From the NCBI RefSeq assembly GCF_028736175.1, contig NZ_CP117880.1, positions 1,178,001 to 1,242,000 on the forward strand: DNA of 64,000 nucleotides, given 5' to 3'. Positions within the stretch are counted from its first letter, which is position 1, and the number at the start of each line of letters is the position of its first letter. Shown piece after piece: positions 28,415 through 36,531 of the stretch. The notes beneath the pieces are model-generated. The model was not told where the DNA came from and ran no database searches. It saw only the letters and a program-made list of their open reading frames with translations. This stretch comes from Sphingobacterium oryzagri (GTDB lineage: Bacteria > Bacteroidota > Bacteroidia > Sphingobacteriales > Sphingobacteriaceae). The translations under genes were made by a program, and so were the position numbers.

Positions 28415-29416
28415 ATGTTAAAAAAATACGTAGGATATGGCCTTTTGGCTTTCCTGGGCTCCGCTGGTTTACTTTCTTGTACTGATACGTCAACGAGCGA
28501 AAAACAAGCGGAAGAAGTACATAATCCCGCATCGCAAACCATTCCTAAAGAAGCGGAGGGCTTGCTCGGTCGTTGGGATATCACCGTCGATAAAGAAGGT
28601 AAAGCAGCGCCTTCCTGGTTAGAAATAAAGTTATCTGGCTTTAATACCTTAGTTGGTTATTTCGTTAGTGATGCCGGTAGCAGCAGGCCTATATCGCACA
28701 TCAAATTAACCGATGGAAAATTCTCTTTTGCAATTCCACCGCAATGGGAAGGTGGCGAAGGTGATTTTACCATCGAAGGTGCACTAGCGGGATCGGAAAT
28801 CAAAGGAACGATTACGACAAATAAAGGCAATACGTTTCAATATACGGGGGTGAAAGCGCCATATTTGGTGCGTAGCGGTGAAGCACAATGGGGAGAGCCC
28901 ATCACGCTCTTTAACGGAAAAGATCTGGCTGGCTGGACAACATCTTCAGATGACAACCAATGGGTGGTAAAAGACGGTATTTTGATCAACCAAAAAGCGG
29001 GCGCAAATCTCATTAGCGAACAAAAGTTTGACGACTTTAAGTTGATCGCTGAATTTCGGTATGCAGAAGGTGGTAACTCTGGTATTTACTTACGTGGTCG
29101 TTATGAAGTGCAAATTGAAGATTCACCGAAAGATCGTCATCCGGGTTCTTTATATTTTGGCGCGGTTTACGGCTTTTTATCCCCGAATGAAATGGTTGCT
29201 TTAGGGCCAAACGTATGGAATACCTACGAAATCACCTTACGGGGTCGGCTGGTGACTATTGTTGCTAACGGAAAAACCATCATTCAAAACCAGGAGATTC
29301 CGGGTATTACCGGTGGTGCACTGGATAGTAAGGAAGGCGAACCCGGACCGATCTATTTACAAGGCGACCATACCGGTGTCGAATTTAGAAAAATCACGAT
29401 TATTCCAGCAAAATAA
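28415..29416 (+). CDS. DUF1080 lipoprotein (3-keto-disaccharide hydrolase domain)
   Basis: Starting at ATG 28415 gives 333 residues and a good lipoprotein signal (MLKKYVGYGLLAFLGSAGLL, then SC). A longer frame from 28355 has no signal and is rejected. The N-terminal ~140 residues form an extra small beta domain (LLGRWDITVDKEGKAAPSWL). The DUF1080 concanavalin-like domain spans about 160-330, with TLFNGKDLAGWTTSSDDNQW, GNSGIYLRGRYEVQIED and the C-terminal EFRKITIIPAK. DUF1080 proteins are linked to cleavage of 3-keto-glycosides. Whether this one acts on the same glycan as the GH43 enzymes is not known. Confidence 0.85.
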   Translation: MLKKYVGYGLLAFLGSAGLLSCTDTSTSEKQAEEVHNPASQTIPKEAEGLLGRWDITVDKEGKAAPSWLEIKLSGFNTLVGYFVSDAGSSRPISHIKLTDGKFSFAIPPQWEGGEGDFTIEGALAGSEIKGTITTNKGNTFQYTGVKAPYLVRSGEAQWGEPITLFNGKDLAGWTTSSDDNQWVVKDGILINQKAGANLISEQKFDDFKLIAEFRYAEGGNSGIYLRGRYEVQIEDSPKDRHPGSLYFGAVYGFLSPNEMVALGPNVWNTYEITLRGRLVTIVANGKTIIQNQEIPGITGGALDSKEGEPGPIYLQGDHTGVEFRKITIIPAK

Positions 29417-29426
29417 AAAACAGATG

Positions 29427-29545
29427 AGGCTGTCCCAAAAGCTAATCGATTAACTTCAAAATGCGTCATCGCGAGGAAGTATGACGAAGCAATCTGCATT
29501 TTTATTTGATAAGATTGCTTCGTCGTCGTTCCTCCTTCTCGCCAT
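29427..29545. repeat. REP/MITE-like palindromic repeat
   Basis: A long imperfect inverted repeat has the perfect core GACGAAGCAATCT (29483-29495) and AGATTGCTTCGTC (29512-29524). Outer parts are GCGAGGAAG and CCTCCTTCTCGC. It is preceded by GAGGCTGTCCCAAAA. Elements of this type (GCGAGGA...GACGAAGCAATCT) are widely dispersed in bacterial genomes, as I recall. It lies between two same-direction genes and contains no gene. Confidence 0.6.
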
Positions 29546-29661
29546 GAAATTTAATCACTTTTTAGACGCCTTCATCTGTTAACGAACGCGTTAATTTTTT
29601 TTATGGCAAACCAGCGGGGCTTTCTGTTGTTTTTCCTATGTACACCTGATAGGTATAGGCA

Positions 29662-30759
29662 ATGAGTCGATTTCTTTTACTTTTAATAATATTGCTCGTT
29701 TTTCAACGCGCTAACGCTCAAGATATGCACGATAAACGTTTGGAAGTAGTGGCTTCTTTTGGATCTTCGCAGCCCATCGGGGTTAGCGTTTCTAGCGATA
29801 ACCGTGTTTTTGTTTCGTTTCCAAATCGCGAGCCTTATCTGTTTGGGCTGACGGAAATCGTCAATGGCCAGCGCATGGCTTATCCTGATCAGGCATGGAA
29901 TGATAAGCAGCCCGATGGGCATAATAATTTTGTCAACGTGCAGGATATTTATTTCGATGTTGACGACCAACTATGGGTGTTGGATTCCAAACCGGGGGCC
30001 GGCAATTCTGTTTTCGGAAAAGGGACAGGTGATGTCGCTGAAGGCCGGTTCAACCTTGTTCAGATTGATCTGAAAACTAATAAAGTGGTCAAGCAATACC
30101 ATTTCGAAGATTTAAATAAGGGAGCATCGGGATTGAACGATGTGCGTGTTGACACAGATAAAAAGATGGCCTATTTGTCTGATCCCGGGCAAGCGGGGAT
30201 TGTGGTGCTTGATTTGCGTACAGGCAAGTCGCGGCTGGTGCTCGCGCATTCGAAAAGCACGACGGCAGATACGGCGATTGTTTTACAGTATGAAGGAAAG
30301 GACATGCGCGATAAGGATAATAATCCGTTTCGTTCCAACGTAAATGGTATCGCATTGACTAAAGACAACCGCTACTTTTATTATAAACCCATCAATACGC
30401 TACATCTCTACCGTATTCCGACCGAATTTTTGGCAGATGCTAACTTAACGGATGCCGAATTGGAGAAAAAGGTGGAAGACATGGGCGAAACGACCATCAC
30501 ACATGGATTGGTCGCCGACAAAAACGGTGCAATCTATCTAACATCCTCGCTTGACTATAGTATAAAGCGTTGGACAGCCGACGGAAAAATCGAAACAATT
30601 GTGCAAGATAGCCGATTGATATGGCCCGATTCGCTGGGCATCGGCAGCGATGGTTACCTGTATTTTTCCTGTGCTCAAGTAAACCGCCTGCCCAATTGGA
30701 ATAATGGTCATGATAAGACCCACTTTCCGTATGAAGTGTATCGGGTGAAGGTGCTATAA
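29662..30759 (+). CDS. exported yellow/MRJP-like (SMP-30 fold) beta-propeller protein
   Basis: This 365-residue protein has a signal peptide (MSRFLLLLIILLVFQRANAQ). The propeller repeats match the major royal jelly/yellow family, annotated in bacteria as L-dopachrome-tautomerase-related protein. Visible motifs are PDGHNNFVNVQDIYFD, LWVLDSKPG, NDVRVDTDKKMAYLSD, RSNVNGIALTKDNRYFYY and PDSLGIGSDGYLYFS. It may be a periplasmic lactonase or binding protein; substrate unknown. Its stop overlaps the convergent Smr gene by 6 bp. Confidence 0.82.
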   Translation: MSRFLLLLIILLVFQRANAQDMHDKRLEVVASFGSSQPIGVSVSSDNRVFVSFPNREPYLFGLTEIVNGQRMAYPDQAWNDKQPDGHNNFVNVQDIYFDVDDQLWVLDSKPGAGNSVFGKGTGDVAEGRFNLVQIDLKTNKVVKQYHFEDLNKGASGLNDVRVDTDKKMAYLSDPGQAGIVVLDLRTGKSRLVLAHSKSTTADTAIVLQYEGKDMRDKDNNPFRSNVNGIALTKDNRYFYYKPINTLHLYRIPTEFLADANLTDAELEKKVEDMGETTITHGLVADKNGAIYLTSSLDYSIKRWTADGKIETIVQDSRLIWPDSLGIGSDGYLYFSCAQVNRLPNWNNGHDKTHFPYEVYRVKVL

Positions 30760-31059
30760 GCCAATAGACACCACGACCACATCTTCGTTTTGGTAAGACG
30801 GGTGGTAGCGATCTATAGCACCGGATTGTTTATAATAAGCCAATTCTTCATAAACCGCCTGGCGCAAGATGCCTTTGCCCTTGCCGTGTACAAAACGTAT
30901 TTCGGTATAGTCCCAATAAATAGCCGCGTCCAGGCTTTCGCGCAGTAATTCCAACGATTCGGCAAGCAACTCGTCTGCTTCGTAGCGGTCTACATTTTTT
31001 AAAAATGCAGCTGCATGTAAATCTACCTCTTTCGGCGGTCTTGGTAATGCTCTAGCCAT
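30754..31059 (-). CDS. Smr-domain protein
   Basis: The product is 101 residues from ATG 31059 (a TTG two codons earlier would also be in frame). It is a stand-alone Smr domain of the MutS2 C-terminal type. It has the VDLH motif near the start and the HGKGKGILR signature, followed by the typical basic and beta-strand end DVVVVSIGL. Smr domains bind or nick nucleic acids and some act in mRNA or ribosome rescue; the specific role is unknown. It overlaps tail to tail with the propeller gene and is divergent from the M28 peptidase. Confidence 0.82.
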   Translation of the reverse strand: MARALPRPPKEVDLHAAAFLKNVDRYEADELLAESLELLRESLDAAIYWDYTEIRFVHGKGKGILRQAVYEELAYYKQSGAIDRYHPSYQNEDVVVVSIGL

Positions 31060-31108
31060 TCCCAAAAATAATACTTATGTTTAGCATTCTAAAAATTACC
31101 AAAAATTC

Positions 31109-32494
31109 ATGAAGAAAATCACGTTTACTTTGCTTTTGGTTGCTGCTGGTTTAGGTACCGTTGCCGGCCAGGAAGACTCCGTTATGATGGAAAAGATTTA
31201 CAGCAAATCTTTTGAAAGCGGGCAGGCCTACGAAAATTTACGATACCTGACCAAAACGATTGGTAACCGTATAGCCGGATCGGCTAAGGCGGAGGAGGCG
31301 GTAAACTGGTCAAAATCGTTAATGGAATCGCTTCCCTTTGATCAAGTCTACTTACAAGCGGTTGATGTACCCTATTGGCATCGTGGAGCCACAGAAGAAG
31401 CCTATATTCTGCCCACTAACGAACCGTTGCAAGTATTGGCTCTTGGCGGCTCGATCGGCACCGGAAAAGCAGGACTGACGGCAGAGGTTATCGAAGTAGA
31501 ATTGCTAAGCGAGCTGCGCCAGCATGGCGATGCTGTGCGCGGAAAAATTGTTTTCGTCAATAAACCTTGGGACGAATCGCTCGTAGAAACCGGCGTGGCC
31601 TACGGATTAAATAGTAGCCAACGGAGCCGCGGCCCTGCCGAAGCGGCCAAACTGGGTGCCGTGGCTTACCTTTTTCGATCACTATCATCTTCGACAACCG
31701 ATGACTTCCCACATACCGGCGGGACGCGTTATGTGGCGGGTATTGATAGTATTCCAGCCATCGCGATAGCTGCGGTAAGTGCGCAGAAGCTCAGCGCTGC
31801 ACTAAAAAAAGATCCGAAAACAACCGTGTTTTTAAAGAATGAATCAGCCTGGAAAGGCTTGGTACATACGCACAATGTCATTGCCGAGTGGAAGGGAACG
31901 GAAAAACCTGATGAAATTATCACCATTGGCGGTCACATTGATTCTTGGGATGTTGGCGAAGGCGCGCATGATAATGGCACGGGCGTCATGGGAACGCTAG
32001 ACGCGATCCGTACGTTAATGGAGCTAGGCTATAAACCTAAGCGCACGATTCGGCTGGTGTTTTACATGAATGAAGAAAACGGAGTGCAAGGTGCGATGAA
32101 ATATGGCGAAGCCGCTAAAGCGAAGTCCGAAAAGATTGTTGCGGCGATCGAGAGTGATGCAGGAGGTTTCGCACCACGCGGCTTCGATATCAAATCGTCG
32201 GCCACGGCGGTTTCGTGGATTCAGCAGCACTGGAAACCTTTATTCGAACAAAAATTTTGGGTATCGCGATTTTTGCAAGGTAGTCCGGGCGTCGATTCCG
32301 GCGTATGGGGAGCGCACTTTCCCAACACGGTGATGTTTAATTTCCGGCCCGATCCGCACCGTTATTTCGATATACACCACACCGCAAAAGATGTGTTTGA
32401 AGCTGTTGATCGCCGCGAATTGCAATCGGGCGTTGCCGCGCTGGCATCGTTACTTTACTTGCTGGATCAACAAGTGGATCAAATCACCAAATAG
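31109..32494 (+). CDS. M28-family zinc aminopeptidase/carboxypeptidase Q-like, exported
   Basis: This 461-residue protein has a signal peptide ending near TVAGQ. A protease-associated insert spans about 125-245. The M28 catalytic domain shows metal ligands His276 and Asp278 (GGHIDSWD), Asp288 (GAHDNGTG), Glu322/323 (NEENGVQGA) and a C-terminal His in FDIHHTAKD. The architecture matches carboxypeptidase Q/glutamate carboxypeptidase-like enzymes, which release amino acids from dipeptides in the periplasm. It could support peptide use together with the peptidases at 10.6-16.0 kb, although it is 15 kb away. Confidence 0.88.
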   Translation: MKKITFTLLLVAAGLGTVAGQEDSVMMEKIYSKSFESGQAYENLRYLTKTIGNRIAGSAKAEEAVNWSKSLMESLPFDQVYLQAVDVPYWHRGATEEAYILPTNEPLQVLALGGSIGTGKAGLTAEVIEVELLSELRQHGDAVRGKIVFVNKPWDESLVETGVAYGLNSSQRSRGPAEAAKLGAVAYLFRSLSSSTTDDFPHTGGTRYVAGIDSIPAIAIAAVSAQKLSAALKKDPKTTVFLKNESAWKGLVHTHNVIAEWKGTEKPDEIITIGGHIDSWDVGEGAHDNGTGVMGTLDAIRTLMELGYKPKRTIRLVFYMNEENGVQGAMKYGEAAKAKSEKIVAAIESDAGGFAPRGFDIKSSATAVSWIQQHWKPLFEQKFWVSRFLQGSPGVDSGVWGAHFPNTVMFNFRPDPHRYFDIHHTAKDVFEAVDRRELQSGVAALASLLYLLDQQVDQITK

Positions 32495-32519
32495 ATGATT
32501 CGAAGGTCTGGCGCACTGC

Positions 32520-32912
32520 TTACAACAACGGTCTAAACGGCGACTGTCGAATATGATCTAGCTTGATCTGAAATAGTGCCGCCATTTTGCTTCCTCTGGC
32601 TGCCGCTTCCACCGCCAGCGGACCTTCAAAAAGATCAGCGATGGTATCGTGAAAGATCGTAAGCCATCGTTCGAAATGCGTTGCCGTGATGGCGAGTTGC
32701 GCATGGGGTGGAAACGGGCGACCGGTATACGTGTGTTGATCCAACAACATGGTTTGCCAAAAAGTATACATCTTTTCAAGATGCGCTGGCCATCGGTCTT
32801 GTATTTTCTCCTGGAATATGGGGCCTATCAATTCATCTTGCTGCACTTTACCGTAAAACGTATTGACCAGCAATTTGATATCATCCAGCGTTTGTATATC
32901 CTTTTTTTCCAT
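32520..32912 (-). CDS. group III truncated haemoglobin
   Basis: This 130-residue cytoplasmic protein fits group III truncated globins: LVNTFYGKVQQDELIGPIF at the start, then HLEKMYTFWQTMLLD, PFPPHAQL and the proximal His region ERWLTIFHDTI. These proteins bind haem and oxygen or NO; some take part in NO or oxygen handling in microaerobic bacteria. It is convergent with the M28 gene and stands alone. Length is normal for the family. Confidence 0.9.
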   Translation of the reverse strand: MEKKDIQTLDDIKLLVNTFYGKVQQDELIGPIFQEKIQDRWPAHLEKMYTFWQTMLLDQHTYTGRPFPPHAQLAITATHFERWLTIFHDTIADLFEGPLAVEAAARGSKMAALFQIKLDHIRQSPFRPLL

Positions 32913-32972
32913 AGCGGTATTCCTTTTTACAAAGATAGGGTGCTATGAAGGGGAAAAAAGGATAACAATCAT

Positions 32973-33012
32973 AAAAGGTTGCACCCGTTGGTCATTACGG
33001 TGCAACCTTTTT
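32973..33012. terminator. bidirectional intrinsic terminator
   Basis: AAAAGGTTGCACC (32973-32985) pairs perfectly with GGTGCAACCTTTT (32999-33011). The A-run and T-run flanks serve both strands. It lies just after the panD stop, so it mainly ends the minus-strand operon. Confidence 0.8.
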
Positions 33013-33015
33013 ATG

Positions 33016-33384
33016 TTAGTAATCGTACTTTTCGACAGATTTGATTTGATTTTCACCTTCGGTGAACACCAACGTTGGTTGATAGCTATCCGCTTCTTCC
33101 GGTGTCAGGTTGACGAAAGATAAGATATGCACCGTATCGCCGACTTTTGCATGCAATGCGGCACCACCATTCATACACACTTCACCGCTACCGCGCTTGC
33201 CCGGAAGCACATAGGTCATGATGCGACTGCCATTTACCGCGTTGTTGATGTAAACCTGCTCGTATTTTTTAATACCCGCTGCATCCAAAAGATCCGCATC
33301 TATCGTGATCGAACCATTGTAAGCTACATTGGCTTCTGTTACTTTTACCGTGTGGATTTTTGCTTTTAAAATTGTTAACTCCAT
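33016..33384 (-). CDS. panD: aspartate 1-decarboxylase
   Basis: The product is 122 residues from ATG 33384, the normal family length. A longer in-frame reading from 33531 overlaps the upstream gene and lacks homology, so it is not used. The self-cleavage site is Gly24-Ser25 in AYNGSITID; Ser25 becomes the pyruvoyl cofactor. Further family residues are INNAVNGSRIMTYVLPGKRG and VCMNGGAA. It makes beta-alanine from aspartate for pantothenate and coenzyme A. Unusually, it is the third gene of an operon with a cysteine-synthase-like enzyme and a DUF6695-like protein, only 4 bp after the latter. Confidence 0.93.
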   Translation of the reverse strand: MELTILKAKIHTVKVTEANVAYNGSITIDADLLDAAGIKKYEQVYINNAVNGSRIMTYVLPGKRGSGEVCMNGGAALHAKVGDTVHILSFVNLTPEEADSYQPTLVFTEGENQIKSVEKYDY

Positions 33385-33388
33385 TATA

Positions 33389-34456
33389 TTATGATATTGC
33401 TTGTATACTATGGTATTGTTTGTTGCTTTTTTTTTGACTTGTGATCGCACGGAACAGAAAGACTTGCCCGTCTTGCACAATATTATGATACTCGTGTGTG
33501 AAGTAGTAGGTGAATGCGTAAGCTTGTGCAATATTAAAACGCTGCAGACACTGTGTTGTTATAGCATATTCCATGTTACCTTGCACATTGTATTTCTTTA
33601 TGGTAAACAGCTGCTCAGCTTCTTGTTCCAGAACAAACCAGGCGCCTTCACCTATGCCGCCCAGCCATTGCGCCTGTGACGGCACGTTGTGCGGTCGTTC
33701 GGTATATTGCACCATACCCGCTACGCTGTCGTCCCCCAGTTTTTTAGCGCCCTTTTTCGTGAAATTATCACAGAGCAGATCAAACTGGAAGCGCATTGAT
33801 GCCTTGCGGCACATCTGTAGCGCGACTAAGTTTCCGTCGGCAAAACAGTAGATACCCCGATCGGAAATCGCATTAACGACGTTACTTGTCGGACTTGCTT
33901 TAAACGATTCAGGATAAAGCAGCTTTCGTCTTCTTGCATCATCTGTGGTCATCGCCGCGACCAGTATCTGCGCGACGAAGCGCGAACAGCTGTTGTTATT
34001 TTTAGCAAATGCACCGTAAAGTATCGGGCCCGTTTGTACCAAGCGTTGGGCAAAGTCCAAGCCTTTGGCAAAGCAAATGTTTTCGCAAATGGAGAGCATG
34101 GTGCGCCCACCGCCATGCGTCGCATCTTCTTTCTTGGCAAGCTCTTCCACGATCTCTGATAAGTTTGCTAACTTCTGCGCATCGTCAAATCGGGCTACTG
34201 TGTGCAACAAGAGGCGCGGATCAAACTGCGCCGAGCGTGAGCGGCCATAGCCGCGGGGCACGATGTAACGCCCGAAGTCAAAATAGTGGATACGTCCACT
34301 GCTGCGCTCGATCAATAGGATTGCTGCATGGCCTACGCGAAAGTTTAAATTTTTGACTATCCGGATACGCTTTAAAAAAGCCATCCATTTCTCGTCGCCA
34401 CGAGCTGTTTTATCCGGCCAGGAGATAGGGATAGCAATGTCATCAAATGTATACAT
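33389..34456 (-). CDS. DUF6695-like protein, possible papain/NlpC-fold
   Basis: This 355-residue protein has no signal peptide. Its start (MYTFDDIAIPISWPDKTARG) and overall pattern recall the DUF6695 family of Bacteroidota; function unknown. Visible hints of a papain-like fold are RVGHAAILLIE (possible catalytic His), HYFDFGRYIVPRGYGRSRS, and NNNSCSRFVAQIL (possible Cys). This layout, His before Cys, is that of permuted NlpC/LRAT-type proteins, which is inference. It starts 2 bp after the PLP enzyme stop and ends 4 bp before panD, so the three are almost certainly co-translated. It might process a product of its PLP-enzyme neighbour. Confidence 0.6.
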   Translation of the reverse strand: MYTFDDIAIPISWPDKTARGDEKWMAFLKRIRIVKNLNFRVGHAAILLIERSSGRIHYFDFGRYIVPRGYGRSRSAQFDPRLLLHTVARFDDAQKLANLSEIVEELAKKEDATHGGGRTMLSICENICFAKGLDFAQRLVQTGPILYGAFAKNNNSCSRFVAQILVAAMTTDDARRRKLLYPESFKASPTSNVVNAISDRGIYCFADGNLVALQMCRKASMRFQFDLLCDNFTKKGAKKLGDDSVAGMVQYTERPHNVPSQAQWLGGIGEGAWFVLEQEAEQLFTIKKYNVQGNMEYAITTQCLQRFNIAQAYAFTYYFTHEYHNIVQDGQVFLFRAITSQKKSNKQYHSIQAIS

Positions 34457-34458
34457 GG

Positions 34459-35439
34459 TTATGGATGGGTCTTTACAGTTTCACGTTGTTTATCTGCTGT
34501 TTCCGCGTATAGCTTACTTACATAGCGGCTACCATGATCTGGAAAAAACAACAGCACCGTATGCGAAGGGTTAAGTTGCATCTCTTTGTTGTATCTTTTT
34601 AAACTAGCCAATACCGCAGCGCTGGAAAAACCACTTAAAATACCTGTCTCATCGCGATATGCGCGCGCCATGGCTATTGTTTCGGCCTTTCCGACTTGAA
34701 AAATGGTATCTATTTGCTGCGGATCAAAAGATCCCGGAATAAAATTTCGGCCGATGCCTTCGATGGCGTCAAAAGGTTTGATTTCGTTCGGTACTGTCCC
34801 ACTTAATAAAAAATGTCGTAAGATCGAGCCTTCAGGCTCGATACCCCAAATGCAAATATTTTTCTGTTGTTCTTTTAAAAAACGACCAACACCCGAAATG
34901 GTGCCGCCCGTGCCTACGCCACAAAGAAAGTGGGTGATCTTGCCTTGCGTTTGTTCCCATATTTCCGGTCCGGTAGTTTTGTAATGTGCACGAATATTTT
35001 GGGTATTGTAATACTGATTGGTGAAATAGGTATTAGCATGCGTTGCCGCAAAAGATTGTGCCCGAAATTGTGTGGAATGGAAATCGTGTAGTCCGTTTGA
35101 GTTGTCACAAATTTCTATTTCAGCACCTGCATTGGTTAAAATAGCTATCTTTTCCTGCGAACAACTTTTCGAAACAAATATTTTGGCCTGATAGCCCATT
35201 TGTTTGGCAATTATCGTTATCCCCAAACCCGTGTTTCCACTACTTGCTTCCACAAATGTGCCACCCGGTTGGATGCGTCCTGCTTTGATGGCGTCTTGTA
35301 TCATAAAATAAGCGGGTCTGTCTTTAGCGGACATCCCTAGATTATGAAATTCTTCCTTGATAAAAACGTTGGTGTTAAATAAAGTGGATAGAAAATCGCA
35401 CCGTCGAATGGGCGTATTACCTATTGATGTTGTCGTCAA
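34459..35439 (-). CDS. cysteine-synthase-family PLP-dependent enzyme
   Basis: This 326-residue fold-type II PLP enzyme has the Schiff-base Lys39 (GMSAKDRPA), the substrate loop SSGNTG (66-71) and the phosphate loop GVGTGGTISG. It resembles CysK/CysM but also the CysK-like 2,3-diaminopropionate synthase group. The exact substrate is not assigned. The start is TTG at 35439; a stop lies four codons upstream and no ATG is available before the PLP lysine. It leads an operon with the DUF6695-like gene and panD. A promoter and terminator-type hairpin lie 100-215 nt upstream. Confidence 0.8.
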   Translation of the reverse strand: MTTTSIGNTPIRRCDFLSTLFNTNVFIKEEFHNLGMSAKDRPAYFMIQDAIKAGRIQPGGTFVEASSGNTGLGITIIAKQMGYQAKIFVSKSCSQEKIAILTNAGAEIEICDNSNGLHDFHSTQFRAQSFAATHANTYFTNQYYNTQNIRAHYKTTGPEIWEQTQGKITHFLCGVGTGGTISGVGRFLKEQQKNICIWGIEPEGSILRHFLLSGTVPNEIKPFDAIEGIGRNFIPGSFDPQQIDTIFQVGKAETIAMARAYRDETGILSGFSSAAVLASLKRYNKEMQLNPSHTVLLFFPDHGSRYVSKLYAETADKQRETVKTHP

Positions 35440-35532
35440 AATATTTTATTCTAGTCTCTACGGATAAAATTATCCATGTCTTTTCACGTCTTATAAAGTT
35501 ATAACGAACGTTTCTACTATTTGTTTTATGGT

Positions 35533-35655
35533 ATAAAAAAAAGTTGTCACGAGTAGAGGGCTCGCGACAACCGTATTGAGAAGAGATAATGTGCTTTGTT
35601 ATTTAGATTAAATAAAAATAACACCACAAATATAATGGTTAATCTGTATAATCAA
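35533..35655 (-). ncRNA. promoter plus terminator unit: small RNA or attenuator leader
   Basis: On the minus strand a TTG (35653-35655), an 18-nt spacer and TATATTTG (35627-35634) form a good Bacteroidota promoter. About 60-90 nt further is a hairpin, GTTGTCGCGAG (35561-35571) with CTCGTGACAAC (35543-35553), one mismatch, followed by eight Ts. No open frame lies between. The unit would make an RNA of about 80-90 nt ending 100 nt before the TTG start of the PLP-enzyme operon. It is either a free-standing small RNA or a premature-termination leader controlling that operon. The rest of the 35440-35936 gap shows only the tRNA promoter. Confidence 0.5.
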
Positions 35656-35876
35656 TAACAAAAGGTCAAATAATTTGAAAAAAATTAGAAAAACACACGG
35701 GATTGCGTTGATGTAGTTTTTAAGGTGTTGATAATTAGCTGTTTTCGCTGCTCTAGGGATAGTGTATTTTTTCAAGGCTAGGTGCTCGGACAGCTGTTGG
35801 TTTAGCGACTAAACGATCTTCTGAAAATTTATGTGACAAATTATCAATATGTTAGATTATTATTTGAATAAAGGGG

Positions 35877-35907
35877 TTGCAAATAGATAATTTGTGCCGT
35901 ATATTTG
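35877..35907 (+). promoter_or_regulatory. promoter of tRNA-Pro
   Basis: TTG (35877-35879), a 20-nt spacer and TATATTTG (35900-35907) match the Bacteroidota sigma consensus exactly. The tRNA starts 30 nt downstream. Confidence 0.7.
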
Positions 35908-35936
35908 TGCCACACAAAACAAAGGTGATACCTTTT

Positions 35937-36010
35937 CGGGGTGTAGCGTAGCCCGGTATCGCGCCACATTTGGGATGTGGAGGTCGTAGGTTCGAATCCT
36001 GCCACCCCGA
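35937..36010 (+). tRNA. tRNA-Pro (anticodon TGG)
   Basis: The acceptor stem CGGGGTG (35937-35943) pairs with CACCCCG (36003-36009). The anticodon arm CCACA-TTTGGGA-TGTGG gives anticodon TGG. The T arm contains GGTTCGAATCC. The discriminator base is A36010 and CCA is not encoded. Its 3' end is the apparent integration target of the following island and remains intact on the left side. Confidence 0.96.
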
Positions 36011-36070
36011 CAAAAAAGCCCGACGAAAGTCGGGCTTTTTTTTGTGGTTGGCAGATTCGAACCGAGGTTC
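35997..36070 (+). repeat. left attachment-site repeat (attL) at tRNA-Pro
   Basis: This 74-bp segment starts in the tRNA T arm (TCCTGCCACCCCG), includes the terminator and ends GCAGATTCGAACCGAGGTTC. It is repeated at 60972-61044 with about four differences, all outside the TCCTGCCACCCCGAC core. The pair brackets about 24.9 kb, as expected for an element integrated into the 3' end of a tRNA gene. Confidence 0.8.
36018..36043 (+). terminator. tRNA-Pro intrinsic terminator
   Basis: GCCCGAC (36018-36024), a GAAA tetraloop and GTCGGGC (36029-36035) are followed by eight Ts. A near copy with one stem mismatch lies at 60993-61017, inside the right-hand repeat. Confidence 0.9.
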
Positions 36071-36177
36071 GAGGAAAACCCGCAAATCTCACGATTAAGC
36101 GGGTTTTTTTGGATCAAGCTGAATTCTTGGGGAGCATTAAATAAATTCTTAGTTTAGCACTTTTAAAATATACCACT

Positions 36178-36531
36178 TTGCAAGACGCTGAACGTAAACT
36201 ACTGGCTTTATTGATGCCCGAAGGGCTGTTGGATTATTTCGATATTATGGATGTTAGACAGGTAAACAAGGAACTCCATATTCATCTGGAGGAAAAGAAC
36301 CTTGTTCCTGCCGGTTATCAAGACAGTAAACTGGCCTCCAAAGGCTTTATGCCCGTTTCGCAAATCAAAGACTTTCCCATTCGTGGCCAGAAAGTTACCT
36401 TGCATATCAAACGCAGAAGATGGACCGTGCTAGATACCCAACAGATCATTACCAGAGATTGGGATCTTGCTTACAAAGGTGCTCGGATGACTACGGAATT
36501 CGGGCTTTTTTTAAAGGGGATATTTGGATAA
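36178..36531 (+). CDS. ISAon1-type transposase N-terminal region protein
   Basis: The frame opens at TTG 36178 (no ATG between the left TIR and here) and encodes 117 residues. The content matches the short N-region protein of ISAon1-type elements: QDAERKLLALLMPEGLLDYF at the start and the SQIKDFPIRGQKVTLHIKRR region near the end. It probably supplies the DNA-binding part of the transposase. It overlaps the downstream frame by 8 bp, so the two parts may work as separate proteins or be joined by frameshifting. Confidence 0.75.
   Translation: MQDAERKLLALLMPEGLLDYFDIMDVRQVNKELHIHLEEKNLVPAGYQDSKLASKGFMPVSQIKDFPIRGQKVTLHIKRRRWTVLDTQQIITRDWDLAYKGARMTTEFGLFLKGIFG

Noticed and set aside
33385..33531. 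Longer N-terminus for PanD
   Set aside because: It lies inside the preceding gene and gives a non-homologous extension; 122 residues from 33384 is the family length.
35844..36117. Three minus-strand open frames over the tRNA
   Set aside because: They are antisense readings of tRNA-Pro and its terminator; the same kind of artefact appears at 60883-61095 over the right repeat.
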